The translations under genes were made by a program, and so were the position numbers. The notes under the pieces were generated by a model. The model did no database searches, was not told the origin of the DNA, and saw only the letters and a list, made by a program, of their open reading frames with translations. This document shows, one piece after another, positions 31,228 to 40,775 of a DNA stretch of 64,000 nucleotides. This DNA is from Ardenticatenaceae bacterium (GTDB taxonomy: Bacteria; Chloroflexota; Anaerolineae; Promineifilales; Promineifilaceae), in contig JACKBN010000002.1 of assembly GCA_020634565.1 (NCBI GenBank), positions 310,001 through 374,000 on the forward strand, in the 5' to 3' direction. How positions within the stretch are numbered: position 1 is the stretch's first letter; each line of letters starts with the position of its first letter.

Positions 31228-33600
31228 ATGGCTGACCGTCTAAAAACCATTGTCGAGCGTTGGAGCCGCCAGCGATTGCCCCAGCTGAACGGCCGTCTCT
31301 ACCTGCAACCACTTCAGGGCAACGTCACCATCCGCCGCGACCGCTGGGGCATCCCCCACATCCACGCCCAAACCCGCCGCGATTTGTTTCTGGCGCAAGG
31401 CTTTGTCCACGCCCAGGATCGATTCTGGCAAATGGAGCTCAACCGCCGTGCGGCCACCGGGACGCTTTCGGCCGTGTTTGGCCCCCTCACCCTGGAAACC
31501 GATCGACTCAGCCGCACATTTGGCTTTGCCCGTCTGGCTCAAGCCACCCTGCAAGCCCTGGAGCAACAAGCATTCGATGACCTCACTGCGTATACAGAAG
31601 GCGTCAATGCCTTTTTAGGCAGCAATTCGCTGCTGCCGATTGAATTTGCCGTGGTGCAGCACCGCCCACAACCGTGGCAGCTGCTGGATTCAATTGCTTA
31701 CGCCCATCTGCAAATGTGGGCGCTCACGCATGGCGCGTTTGCCGAACTGGTGAAAGCTCAAATCATGCAGCAGGTTGATGCTGCGGTCGTTGAAGATTTA
31801 CTGTTTAACTACCCCGACGCTTTTCCTGCCACCCTGCCCGACGGCATCGAAGAAAACGCACAATGGATCGACGCCTGGCGCGGTACGGCCGTTCCCTGGC
31901 ACAATCCCTTCCACGGCAAAGGCAACCTGGATGGCACCGGCCGCGGCAGCAACGGCTGGGTCATTGCCCCTGAGTACAGCCAAAGCGGCGGTGCTATTTT
32001 ATGCAACGACATGCATTTGCCGGTGGGCACCCCCTCGATCTGGCATTTCCAACATTTGCGCAGCGATGATGGGTTTAATGTGGCTGGTTTTACCCAACCC
32101 GGCTTGCCTTACGTGATGGTAGGGCACAACGGCCGTATCGCCTGGGGTGCCACCCTGGCCTACACCGATTGTGAAGACCTCTTCATCGAAAAATTGCATC
32201 CTGAAGATCCCACTCGCTATCAGTTTGGCGACAAATGGCTGCCCGTCCAGCAAATTGAAGAGCACATTGAGGTGCGCTTTCAAAAACCGCATACAGAGGT
32301 CATTGGCGTCACACACCACGGCCCGCTCATTCATGCGTTGCTAGAAGGCAGTGCGCAACCGCTTGCTTTCAGCTCCACCGCCTTGCAGCCCGGGATCACA
32401 ATGGATGGTTTTGGCTGGTTCAATACGGCCGTAAACTGGGATGATTTTGTAACGGCCGTTTCGCGCATCCACGCTCCTTCCCTCAACCTGCTCTACGCCG
32501 ACCGCCAGGGCAACATCGGCCACTGGGTCACCGGCCGGGTGCCCATTCGGGCCGCTGGCGACGGCAGCCTACCTGCACCCGGCTGGGATGGGCAACATGA
32601 GTGGATTGGCACCATCCCTATCGACGAAATGCCCCACGCCCTTAACCCAAAATCTGGCTACATCATCTCCGCCAACCACCGCCTGCTGCCGCCAAACCAA
32701 TATGCACACAACTTGGGGCAGATGTGGCGCAACGGCTACCGCGCCGAGCGCATTCGCCAATTGCTGCACAGCCAGCCTCAACATTCGCTGGAAGATTGTC
32801 GTCGCTACCAACTAGATCAGTTGAGCCTGCCCGGTTTGCAATTGCGGGATCTGCTGGCAGACTTGCCAACGGACAGCCCAACTGCCCAACTCGCCCTGGA
32901 TCTGCTGCAACAGTGGGATGGCTATCTACACGCCGACAGCGTGGGCGGAGCTGTGTTTGAAGTGCTCATCGAACAGCTAACTACCACCCTGCTTCCCGCC
33001 AAAGTCTCCCCCAGCTTGCTGCCTCACCTGCTTGGCCAGGGCATCAACGAAAACCTGCATCCGGTAAATGAGTTTCAGGGTTACTGGCTGGTTAACATGC
33101 TGCAAATTTTGGCTGAGGCACCGCGCCATTGGTTTGATTCACTGGCTACGCGAAACAAGCTAATCATTCAATGTCTGGAAGAGACAACGGCCGTTCTCCA
33201 GCAAACCCTTAGCGAAGATCCAGCTGAATGGCAATGGGGACGATTGCACACAGTCACTTTTCAGCATGCCTTGGGCCGCATCAGCACCTTTGAGGGCATT
33301 TTTAGCGTGGGTCCACTGCCACTGCCGGGAGATGGCAATACAGTGGCTCAGGCAGGAATGCGACCCGGCAGTTTTGCCTGCAATGGCGTCTCTGTTTCCT
33401 CCCGCTTATTGGTAGACCTGAGCGCCCTTGATCAAGCCGAAGCCATGCTTGCTCCCGGTCAATCAGGTCATTTGGGCAGCCCCCATTATCGTGATTTGGC
33501 CCCTCTGTGGCAGCGCGGGGAAAACTTCCCTATTCTCTGGCACGAGGCAGCCATTCAAGCTGAAACGGTGCATACGCTTACCCTTACCAAACGCCCATGA
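31228..33600 (+). CDS. Penicillin acylase family N-terminal-nucleophile hydrolase
   Basis: A 790-residue member of the penicillin acylase/aculeacin acylase family (S45). RDRWGIPHIHA and AQGFVHAQDRFWQMELNRR near residue 60 open the alpha chain. Self-cleavage should occur before serine in GRGSNGWVIAP near residue 241, and MVGHNGRIAWG near 300 and ISANHR later hold the oxyanion and catalytic asparagine positions. No signal peptide is present, unlike exported penicillin G acylases, so it probably acts in the cytoplasm. Substrates in the family range from acyl-homoserine lactones to amides; none can be chosen here. Confidence 0.85.
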   Translation: MADRLKTIVERWSRQRLPQLNGRLYLQPLQGNVTIRRDRWGIPHIHAQTRRDLFLAQGFVHAQDRFWQMELNRRAATGTLSAVFGPLTLETDRLSRTFGFARLAQATLQALEQQAFDDLTAYTEGVNAFLGSNSLLPIEFAVVQHRPQPWQLLDSIAYAHLQMWALTHGAFAELVKAQIMQQVDAAVVEDLLFNYPDAFPATLPDGIEENAQWIDAWRGTAVPWHNPFHGKGNLDGTGRGSNGWVIAPEYSQSGGAILCNDMHLPVGTPSIWHFQHLRSDDGFNVAGFTQPGLPYVMVGHNGRIAWGATLAYTDCEDLFIEKLHPEDPTRYQFGDKWLPVQQIEEHIEVRFQKPHTEVIGVTHHGPLIHALLEGSAQPLAFSSTALQPGITMDGFGWFNTAVNWDDFVTAVSRIHAPSLNLLYADRQGNIGHWVTGRVPIRAAGDGSLPAPGWDGQHEWIGTIPIDEMPHALNPKSGYIISANHRLLPPNQYAHNLGQMWRNGYRAERIRQLLHSQPQHSLEDCRRYQLDQLSLPGLQLRDLLADLPTDSPTAQLALDLLQQWDGYLHADSVGGAVFEVLIEQLTTTLLPAKVSPSLLPHLLGQGINENLHPVNEFQGYWLVNMLQILAEAPRHWFDSLATRNKLIIQCLEETTAVLQQTLSEDPAEWQWGRLHTVTFQHALGRISTFEGIFSVGPLPLPGDGNTVAQAGMRPGSFACNGVSVSSRLLVDLSALDQAEAMLAPGQSGHLGSPHYRDLAPLWQRGENFPILWHEAAIQAETVHTLTLTKRP

Positions 33601-33645
33601 TGAATCTCATGGCTCAATAGTGACAAACATCAGGTGAACCGTTCT

Positions 33646-33701
33646 CCCCGACTGTTACAATCTGTTTGTAACTTTTATCACAAAGTTACTCGGGGCTCCT
33701 C
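33646..33701 (+). other. Structured stretch with GTTACT-CTCCTC motif
   Basis: Downstream of the acylase gene, CCCCGA (33646-33651) pairs with TCGGGG (33690-33695) around an inner hairpin (GTTACAA 33654-33660 with TTGTAAC 33666-33672). The 17-base word at 33685-33701 matches 15 of 17 bases of one at 17604-17620 in the putative ncRNA. A palindromic terminator follows. Either a 3'-UTR structure or a small RNA. Confidence 0.35.
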
Positions 33702-33716
33702 TTTCTTTTCTGAGGC

Positions 33717-33744
33717 AAACGGCGCAACCTAGGTTGCGCCGTTT
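33717..33744 (+). terminator. Terminator hairpin after the acylase gene
   Basis: A perfect 28-base palindrome (arms 33717-33730 and 33731-33744) rich in GC with a GTTT ending. It stands between the acylase gene and the 33783 gene, but its T-run is short. Confidence 0.6.
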
Positions 33745-33782
33745 GTGCATCACCTGAGCTATGCTGCTAAAATGCCACCTCT

Positions 33783-34370
33783 ATGAAGAATCAAAAATCA
33801 GCTAAACGCTTCAAAAGCAAACGCTTTTGGTATTCCGTGATGCCCCTGTTGCTAATGGTGGGCGTTATCGCACTTATTAATTTGCTACCCACCTCTTCGG
33901 CAGAAACGCCAGTGGAAAGTAATGAGAATACGGCCGTTTCTGCCCAGGTAAGCCAGCCACTCTTAACCGGAACGCTCCCGCCCATCTTGCAAGCAACCGT
34001 TTTGCCCAGCCCCACACCAACCATAACGCCCCGCCCCAACGTACCGGATGAGGCCACCATCGTTCTGTTGGGACCGCCAGCAGCAAGCTTTTTGCCATTT
34101 GACAACCAAATTGTTTTTTACTGGAGCTACTCTGAAGCGCTCGCGCCAGGCCAGGAATTTACGCTCACGGTGCACCAGGATACGGCCGTACTAACAACAG
34201 CCACTTTAACCAACCCAAATTTCGGCAACAGCTATCGGGTCACCTTGAATTTGGGAGAAGAGGTGGCGGCTGGTGAAGTAGAATGGCAGGTTGCTTTACA
34301 ATGGCCAGATCAGCCAGAATCGCTGCTTACCAGCGAAACGCGCAGCTTCACTTTATTGCCGGAAAGTTAA
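33783..34370 (+). CDS. Hypothetical membrane-anchored surface protein
   Basis: A 195-residue protein with a basic N-terminus (KSAKRFKSKRFW), one membrane helix (about 17-35), a Pro/Thr linker with PSPTPTITPRP and an outer beta domain of about 100 residues. The beta domain (FLPFDNQIVFYWSYSEALAPGQEF) resembles the segment after the linker in the pseudokinase at 36330 (FRWSW-x-LTENQRFSVYL). No named family is recognised. A -10 word TAAAAT (33768-33773) lies nine bases before the ATG, so a leaderless start is possible. Confidence 0.7.
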   Translation: MKNQKSAKRFKSKRFWYSVMPLLLMVGVIALINLLPTSSAETPVESNENTAVSAQVSQPLLTGTLPPILQATVLPSPTPTITPRPNVPDEATIVLLGPPAASFLPFDNQIVFYWSYSEALAPGQEFTLTVHQDTAVLTTATLTNPNFGNSYRVTLNLGEEVAAGEVEWQVALQWPDQPESLLTSETRSFTLLPES

Positions 34371-34409
34371 TTTTTGCAGTATTTTTATTCTGTGCCGCCT
34401 AAGAATGTG

Positions 34410-34415
34410 TATAAT
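34410..34415 (+). promoter_or_regulatory. -10 box of the 34482 gene
   Basis: A perfect TATAAT with no convincing -35 word; the leader would be about 60 bases. Confidence 0.4.
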
Positions 34416-34481
34416 GGTGCGGTTAAGTTTTCTACACGAGCAGTAACCCGTGCATCAGTTCAAACCTGCAAAAGTTAAATT

Positions 34482-35957
34482 ATGGCCTCTACACACAACA
34501 AGCAAGACAGTGACAATCTGATCAGTCATTACACCTTAAACGAACTGCTCGTCGAACAACCGGTAAGCGTAATTTATCGAGCGCAAGATAAAAAAAATGG
34601 CGACGCTGTTTTTTTGTTAACGCTTCAACCAGACGCAGTCAAGTCAAACGACCTGACTGAGCGTTTTCTGCGGCGAGCCGAAACGCTATCGCAACTAAAG
34701 CACGCGTCCCTTTTGCCAATTCTTGATTATGGCCAGGATGGGAAACGGCCGTATGCCATCATGCCCTATCGCTCCGGCCAATTTCTGGCGGCAAAGTTAG
34801 CTAAATCCCCAAAACCAAGCGAAGACAAAGCTGAAATCATTGCTAACCTCAACCTGACAAAGCGGATCGCGGCTGGGTTAAGTGTGGCGCACCCCAACGG
34901 CCTGATTCACCATGATTTGCGTCCAGAAAACATCTACCTGGATGACGCCGGGCAGCCTTATTTACTCGACTTGGCAGTGCCTCCTACACCGCCAGTGGTA
35001 CCCTATGTTGAAGAGGCGCCTCCTACCGAACTGGATTTTCAATCGCCAGAACAGCAGGCAGGTAAGGCGCTTTCGGGTAGAAGCAATATTTTTTCCTTAG
35101 GCGTGCTGCTATATCGGCTATTGGCAGGCCAAAACCCCGCACTACCGACGTCCGAATGGGACATCTTTGAGCACAAAGGCATGGCGCGCGAGCAACCCCT
35201 CAAGCAGGTGCGCACTGATTTAACGCCAGAAACGTATACGGCCGTACAAGACAGTATCTGGCAAAAAGAGTGGAGCCGATACGAGACGGTTGACGCTCAA
35301 ATCGAGGCAATCGATCGTGCCATTGCGGCTGAATCCGCCCCGCCACCTCCGCCACCTCCAGCATGGGCGAAGCTGCTAGACCAGGTTCGCCACGCCAACT
35401 TGGGCAAATTTATCATTCCCGCCGCCGTCCTTTTGTTGCTGCTTATTTTGGCAATGATGTTTTTACGAGCCCGCGCCAACCGCCAGAGCAACACAACCCC
35501 AACGCCGGATGCCACCGCGCTACCGCAAGAGAGCGCACCGGAAGAAGCGATTTCCCCCAGCGAAACACCGCAGATAACAATCGAAGAAGACGCTGAAGCA
35601 GAAAACGATCCCGTTTTGATTGTTGAAGAGACGGAAACGCCCACGGCACGACCCAGCTCAACGGCAACGGCCGTTCCACCCACGGCAACAGCGACATCTA
35701 CCGCCACATCCCTCCCCACTCTTGAGCCATCACCCACCGCTACCCAAACAGAGACTCCCACACTGGAGCCAACAACCGAAGCTTGCTTCATCTCGCCACC
35801 TTTTGGCTGGGTACGTTACGCTATCCAACCCAATGATTCCCTCTCATCATTGGGCGAGACCACAAACACCACGGTTGAGCAAATCATGCAAGTGAATTGC
35901 CTGGACAGCATTTTGTTGAGTATTGGTCAGGAAATCTGGCTGCCACCAGTACCCTAA
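34482..35957 (+). CDS. Membrane pseudokinase with C-terminal LysM domain
   Basis: A 491-residue protein. Residues 15-275 have the protein-kinase fold but with altered catalytic residues: the beta-3 lysine is absent (DAVFLLTLQ), HRD reads HHD with arginine replacing the catalytic-loop lysine (HHDLRPENI near 142), and DFG reads DLA. A Pro run (APPPPPPPAW), a membrane helix (about 310-330) and a long acidic Thr/Pro linker follow. The outer C-terminus is a LysM-like domain (WVRYAIQPNDSLSSLG to EIWLPPVP), which should bind peptidoglycan. It probably senses the wall and signals by binding, not phosphorylation. A second pseudokinase follows. Confidence 0.8.
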   Translation: MASTHNKQDSDNLISHYTLNELLVEQPVSVIYRAQDKKNGDAVFLLTLQPDAVKSNDLTERFLRRAETLSQLKHASLLPILDYGQDGKRPYAIMPYRSGQFLAAKLAKSPKPSEDKAEIIANLNLTKRIAAGLSVAHPNGLIHHDLRPENIYLDDAGQPYLLDLAVPPTPPVVPYVEEAPPTELDFQSPEQQAGKALSGRSNIFSLGVLLYRLLAGQNPALPTSEWDIFEHKGMAREQPLKQVRTDLTPETYTAVQDSIWQKEWSRYETVDAQIEAIDRAIAAESAPPPPPPPAWAKLLDQVRHANLGKFIIPAAVLLLLLILAMMFLRARANRQSNTTPTPDATALPQESAPEEAISPSETPQITIEEDAEAENDPVLIVEETETPTARPSSTATAVPPTATATSTATSLPTLEPSPTATQTETPTLEPTTEACFISPPFGWVRYAIQPNDSLSSLGETTNTTVEQIMQVNCLDSILLSIGQEIWLPPVP

Positions 35958-36072
35958 GCACCTGTTCCTCTCACCTCGAACAACAATTGCAAGCCAGCAA
36001 GCAATTTAAGCTGCCTATCTCCCTTCATAGTTCGTAAGACAGATTGAAACTTTCTCTTGTTACGCTAAGGGT

Positions 36073-36264
36073 AATAAGTGTACTTATTTTATTGTGGGAG
36101 CAGTCTGCCAGATTGGCGTCAAGCTGATTAGGCTTTCAGGAAGAGAATGACCCACGATTCTAGTGAATCGGCAACCATTGGACATAGAAGTAAAACCTAC
36201 GAGCCGCACTGCCATTACACCTCACTCGCTCGGGGACTTTATGTACCCAATCAGTACATTTTAT
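36073..36264 (+). other. Structured gene-free region before the second pseudokinase
   Basis: The 372-base gap 35958-36329 holds no plausible gene. It contains AATAAGT-GT-ACTTATT (36073-36088), a set of small hairpins (36107-36117, 36121-36135, 36155-36170) enclosed by GTGGG 36094-36098 with CCCAC 36151-36155, and a weak terminator-like hairpin ATGTAC/GTACAT (36241-36259) followed by TTTAT. Its loop CCCAATCA resembles the loop CCCAATTA of the terminator at 17629. It may encode a small RNA; no family is recognised. Confidence 0.3.
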
Positions 36265-36277
36265 GTCATTCTTAAGC

Positions 36278-36283
36278 TATAAT
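36278..36283 (+). promoter_or_regulatory. -10 box of the 36330 gene
   Basis: Perfect TATAAT about 46 bases before the ATG, without a clear -35 word. AGGGA lies six bases before the ATG. Confidence 0.45.
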
Positions 36284-36329
36284 GCCTTAGCTGAGTTTGC
36301 ATAAAATTAGCAATTTTTATTAGGGATAA

Positions 36330-38261
36330 ATGGACACCCAGAAAGAGCAGGCGAAGCCGTCCAATTTATATGATCAGCTTATTGATCAATATAAATTAGA
36401 AGCCCACATCAGCCAGACGGCCGTTACCGATCTTTATCGGGCTTTTGATGTAGATGAAAATCGCCCTGTAGCGATTGAAATTTTGCTGCCTGTTTTTAAT
36501 AACAAAAAGCAATATGTGGAACAGTTCATCAGCAAGATGAACAAAGTGTCACAAATCAAGCACCCCAACATTGCTGAAGTTCATCAGATTGGCCTTACTC
36601 CCAACGACCGACCTTACATAGCCCGCGATCTCGTCGAGGGTATTACACTACGTGAACGGCTCTCGCAGCTGGCAGAACAACCTACCCCCGTCAACAGCAT
36701 CTATGGGCTTAAGATTGTGCGGCAGTTGGCCGAAGCGCTGGAATTAGCCGAACGTCTGGACATTTACCATTACCATCTCTCGCCAGACAATATCATGCTG
36801 AGGCAAGATGGCACGGTGGTGCTGGTTGATTTGGGTATTCCGGCAGCAGAAAACGGAACGGCCGTAAAGCTCACGCCCCATATGGACAATGCCTACATGG
36901 CCCCCGAGCAGTTACAAGGCAAACCGGTAGACAGTCGGGGCCAGATTTATGCGTTGGGCGTTATTCTCCATGAAATTTTGGCGGGCCAACGACCGGCAGA
37001 ACCCATAACCTTTTGGCAATCAATGGGGCGGCCCTTCGGGCCCAAAAACACAATTCTAAAAGAAACCCGATCCGACCTTGCAGCTCAAACCTATGCCCTG
37101 ATTGAAAAAAGTATTCGCAAAGAGCCGTGGGGACGTTACGCCAATATCAAAGAATTTCTGGAAGCCATCAACGAAGCTTTACAAAATGAACGGCTGCTAA
37201 TTCAAACCAGGGGAGAAACGGCCGTATCATCTCCTCCAACTCCTAGCCGTTCCAAAGCGCCGTTGTGGGTGATAGCCTTGGTTCTGGTTCTTGTTTTGAT
37301 TCTTGGCGGCACTGCTGTATGGGCCATTAGGCAAAACAGCACGGAAGCAGAGCCTACCAGTCAGCCTGTGGCGGTAGATGCCAGCGCGACCAATACACAA
37401 GCCCCCACCCCAACCCTGGCGCAAACCAGCAATGTGGCTGTGCCCCAAGAACCGTCACCGACTGAAAATGCTGGCGTTGCGGGCACGATCACTATTTTGG
37501 CGCCCTCAAACGCCACTGAATTTCAGGCGGGCGAAACGGCCAACTTCCGCTGGAGTTGGAGCAGCACCCTAACAGAAAATCAACGCTTCTCCGTTTATTT
37601 GCTTTCGGAGAACGGCCGTTCCCTGCTTGGCAGCGTAAGCACCCCCAGTAGTGACGGCAATTACAGCTTGCAAACTCTGCTGCCACCAACCGGCAGCAAC
37701 GCCATGGCCGAATGGCAAATCGTGCTGGAAGATTTGGCCACCAATCGTGAAATTGCCACCAGCAGCAACCAACAAATTGCTATAAAACCAGCGTCAACCA
37801 CGCCCACCTTTACGCCCACGGCTACGCAAACCGCCACGCCCACCTTCACAGCCTCACCAACCCCGATTCCTCAGGTAGAGGTGTCTGTCAGTTCCGCCAG
37901 TCTGCGCCAGGGACCGGGAACTATTTACCCTATCTTGCGCTACCTGTATGAGGGAGATGTTGTTGGCGTAATCGGCCTGGACAGTCCACAAGGTGAGTGG
38001 TACAACGTGATTCTGGACGATGGCTCCCGGGGCTGGCTAGCATCTGTGGCCTGTCGCGCTTTAGATGGTAATATTAACGGTGTCGTTATTGCTGCCACCA
38101 TTCCACCACGGCCAACCAACACGCCCACACCAACGCCAACCAATACACCAACACCTACTTTTACACCCACGCCAATTCCTGGCGGCGGTGGTAACAATCC
38201 TCCACCATCTACACAGCCACCACCAACAAACACCCCACCACCTCCACCTCCGGGTGGATAA
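36330..38261 (+). CDS. Membrane pseudokinase with Ig-like and SH3 domains
   Basis: A 643-residue protein. The kinase-like region (about 18-280) has glutamate at the beta-3 lysine position (VAIEIL), HYHLSPDN replacing HRDxKxxN, and DLG replacing DFG, so phosphotransfer is unlikely. A membrane helix lies near 310-332. Outside are a Thr/Pro linker, an Ig-like beta domain (ITILAPSNATEFQAGETANFRW to QIAIKP), a second linker, a bacterial SH3 domain (VSVSSASLRQGPGTIYPILRYLYEGD to GWLASVACRAL) and a Pro-rich tail. It is paralogous in layout to the gene upstream. A wall- or ligand-sensing scaffold is the best reading. Confidence 0.8.
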   Translation: MDTQKEQAKPSNLYDQLIDQYKLEAHISQTAVTDLYRAFDVDENRPVAIEILLPVFNNKKQYVEQFISKMNKVSQIKHPNIAEVHQIGLTPNDRPYIARDLVEGITLRERLSQLAEQPTPVNSIYGLKIVRQLAEALELAERLDIYHYHLSPDNIMLRQDGTVVLVDLGIPAAENGTAVKLTPHMDNAYMAPEQLQGKPVDSRGQIYALGVILHEILAGQRPAEPITFWQSMGRPFGPKNTILKETRSDLAAQTYALIEKSIRKEPWGRYANIKEFLEAINEALQNERLLIQTRGETAVSSPPTPSRSKAPLWVIALVLVLVLILGGTAVWAIRQNSTEAEPTSQPVAVDASATNTQAPTPTLAQTSNVAVPQEPSPTENAGVAGTITILAPSNATEFQAGETANFRWSWSSTLTENQRFSVYLLSENGRSLLGSVSTPSSDGNYSLQTLLPPTGSNAMAEWQIVLEDLATNREIATSSNQQIAIKPASTTPTFTPTATQTATPTFTASPTPIPQVEVSVSSASLRQGPGTIYPILRYLYEGDVVGVIGLDSPQGEWYNVILDDGSRGWLASVACRALDGNINGVVIAATIPPRPTNTPTPTPTNTPTPTFTPTPIPGGGGNNPPPSTQPPPTNTPPPPPPGG

Positions 38262-38324
38262 AGTGAGGTCTACGTTATTTATTGTCTGGCAATGAATAAC
38301 AAGAAGTATCGATAGAGTATCGGT

Positions 38325-40655
38325 ATGCGGAGAAATCGTGTCCTTATCGTTTTTGCACTGCTGTCTGCCATAGGCGTTCTCACGCTGTGGTTAGGCAATG
38401 TCATGGCTGCGGCCTTGCTGGACCTGAATGAGGGATTAACCGTCAGTGAAGGAGGCAGTGGCACCATAGACGATACCCTCCTACTCGTCACAGATCCAGA
38501 CGCCCCTGGCGTAATCGTCACCTATACCCTGGTTACCACTCCCGCAAATGGCACGCTGGCGCTCAATAGCGTCACGCTAACGCCCACAGCCCAATTTAAC
38601 CAGGCAGATATCAACAACAACTTGCTTGTTTATACCCACGACGGCAGCGAAACGTCAGCAGACAGCTTTGATTTCACGGCCGCAACCATCACGGATACCA
38701 TCCCGCAAGCAACATTTGACATTACAATCACCCCCGTCTTTGACCAACCGCCTGTCGTTGCCGATCAATCATTTAGCGTTGCGGAAAACAGCGCCACAAG
38801 CACCTCAGTTGGCACCATTGCTGCGACAGATGCCGATGCCGGGGACAGCCTGACTTACACCGTTATTGCCGGTAATGGTGACTCTGCCTTTGCCGTCGGC
38901 AGCAGCGATGGAACCATAACTGTAGACAGCCCTACCCCTCTCAATTTTGAGATAAATCCAGTACTTTCATTTACGATTCAGGTGGAAGATCTGGGGAATT
39001 TGATGGATACGGCCGTTATCACCGTGAACGTCACCGACCAAAACGATCCGCCCGTTATCTCTCCAGCTGGCCCATTTTCCATACCAGAAAACAGTGCCAA
39101 CACCACGGCCGTTGGCACTCCCATTCCGGCAACCGATGAAGATTTGGGCGCTGGCGACACGCTCCAATTCACGATTATTGGTGGCAATACAGACAATGCC
39201 TTTGCTATTGGGTTAAACGATGGCCAAATCACGGTCGCAGACGGCAGCAAACTCGATTTTGAAACCGCCCCCACAAGCTATAATCTAACGATTCAGGTAG
39301 AGGACAGCATTGGCGCGACAGATAGCGAAGTTGTCACAGTAAACGTCACCAACGTCAACGAAGCACCGACCATCAATCCGGCTACATTTACGGTCGCGGA
39401 AAACAGTCCAATCGGAACCAGCGTCAACACGCCTACAGCCACCGATCCCGAAAACGACAGCTTGATTTACAGCATTACGGCAGGCGATCCAGACAATGTG
39501 TTTGACATTGATCCAAACACTGGTGAAATTACGGTAGCAGACAACACCCCGCTAAATTTTGAAGCGCTGGGAAGCACCCCCCATTTCACCCTGACCGTCC
39601 AAGTTGATGACGGCGAATTTACCGACACAGCAACAATTACCATCAACGTCACCGATGCGCAGGAACCTCCCACCGTCAACGACGCCACGTTCAGCATTAA
39701 TGAAAACACCAGTAACGGCACCCTCGTAGGCACGGTGGTAGCCACAGACCCTGACGCAGCCGATGCCGGCAACCTTGTGCTAGATATTCTTACAGGCAAT
39801 ACAGGTGGGGCTTTTGCTATCAACAACAACGGCCAAATCACGGTGGCAGATAGTAACCAACTAGATTACGAAACAACACAAAGTTTCATGTTGGGCATCA
39901 TCGTGACAGACACCGCTGATTTAGATAACACCGCTAATGTGACAATTAACCTCAATAACCTCTACGATGTCGCACCAACGGTAAATAATGCCGTGTTCTC
40001 AGTCAATGAAGGCAGTGCCAATGGGGTTGTCGTCGGCACCGTCACGGCAACCGATCCAGAATTTGCCAGTGGTGACGCGTTAACTTTTTCCATCATCGGG
40101 GGCAATACAGGCACGGTCTTTGCGATTAACAGCAGCAGCGGCCAAATTACGGTCCCAGACACCAGCAAGCTGGATTCTGGTACCATGCCAACCTTCAACT
40201 TAACTGTGCAAGCTACAGATAAGGGTGGCAAACTGGATACAGGCACCATTACAATTAATGTCACACCATTGCCCATAACCTATGTGTATCTGCCAGTTTT
40301 GCTCAACAATTATCCGCCTATCGAACCCAACAATAATTGTGGACAGGCCTATCCCATTGGCATCGGCACCAATTACGAGTTTACGTCTGACGACGTGGAA
40401 GATTGGTATGCCATCACGCTCACCAGCCAGCAAAATGTGACCGTTGTTCTCTCCAGCTTTGAGTCAGTTCAGGGGCAGTTGCTTGCCTATGGTGGCACCT
40501 GTGGTGGTTCACTGCAACTGCTGCAAAACGACGGCTCGCCCTCAACCACAAAGACCCTCAATTTGAACAATTTGGCACCAGGTACGTATTACATTCGGGT
40601 TTACAGCGATCCGGTGACCAATACAACCTACAGGCTGCAAGTGACCTTCAACTAG
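38325..40655 (+). CDS. Secreted cadherin-repeat protein with PPC domain
   Basis: A 776-residue exported protein. A signal peptide (about 1-28) leads to a CSPG/cadherin-like unit (EGGSGTIDDTLLLVTDPDA), then six or so cadherin repeats, each opening with a form of FSVAENS...VGTV.ATD and closing with ITVNVTD. The C-terminal 115 residues, EPNNNCGQAYPIGIG to YYIRVYSDPVTNTTYRLQV, are a PPC (pre-peptidase C-terminal) domain. Calcium binding and adhesion are typical for such repeats. No sortase signal or membrane anchor is seen at the C-terminus. It ends before a clear terminator. Confidence 0.85.
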   Translation: MRRNRVLIVFALLSAIGVLTLWLGNVMAAALLDLNEGLTVSEGGSGTIDDTLLLVTDPDAPGVIVTYTLVTTPANGTLALNSVTLTPTAQFNQADINNNLLVYTHDGSETSADSFDFTAATITDTIPQATFDITITPVFDQPPVVADQSFSVAENSATSTSVGTIAATDADAGDSLTYTVIAGNGDSAFAVGSSDGTITVDSPTPLNFEINPVLSFTIQVEDLGNLMDTAVITVNVTDQNDPPVISPAGPFSIPENSANTTAVGTPIPATDEDLGAGDTLQFTIIGGNTDNAFAIGLNDGQITVADGSKLDFETAPTSYNLTIQVEDSIGATDSEVVTVNVTNVNEAPTINPATFTVAENSPIGTSVNTPTATDPENDSLIYSITAGDPDNVFDIDPNTGEITVADNTPLNFEALGSTPHFTLTVQVDDGEFTDTATITINVTDAQEPPTVNDATFSINENTSNGTLVGTVVATDPDAADAGNLVLDILTGNTGGAFAINNNGQITVADSNQLDYETTQSFMLGIIVTDTADLDNTANVTINLNNLYDVAPTVNNAVFSVNEGSANGVVVGTVTATDPEFASGDALTFSIIGGNTGTVFAINSSSGQITVPDTSKLDSGTMPTFNLTVQATDKGGKLDTGTITINVTPLPITYVYLPVLLNNYPPIEPNNNCGQAYPIGIGTNYEFTSDDVEDWYAITLTSQQNVTVVLSSFESVQGQLLAYGGTCGGSLQLLQNDGSPSTTKTLNLNNLAPGTYYIRVYSDPVTNTTYRLQVTFN

Positions 40656-40690
40656 CTGCACAGAACTGCCAAACTTGTCTTATAAATCAA

Positions 40691-40716
40691 AAATAGGCAC
40701 CGCTGGGTGCCTATTT
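40691..40716 (+). terminator. Terminator of the cadherin-repeat gene
   Basis: Eleven-base perfect arms (40691-40701 and 40706-40716) with a GCTG loop. A second hairpin (about 40732-40760, one mismatch) follows and may serve the convergent acyl-CoA dehydrogenase gene. Confidence 0.8.
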
Positions 40717-40775
40717 TCATTATGGAATTGCGGCGGATTCTGTTCACAAGCAGAACCCGCCATTTCTTTGTGTGC

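Noticed and set aside
37800..38240. Repetitive ACGCCC/ACACCC sequence that might suggest a CRISPR or satellite
   Set aside because: It codes in frame for the Thr/Pro linkers of a surface protein; there are no regular spacers. The same holds near 26750, 35650 and 63480.
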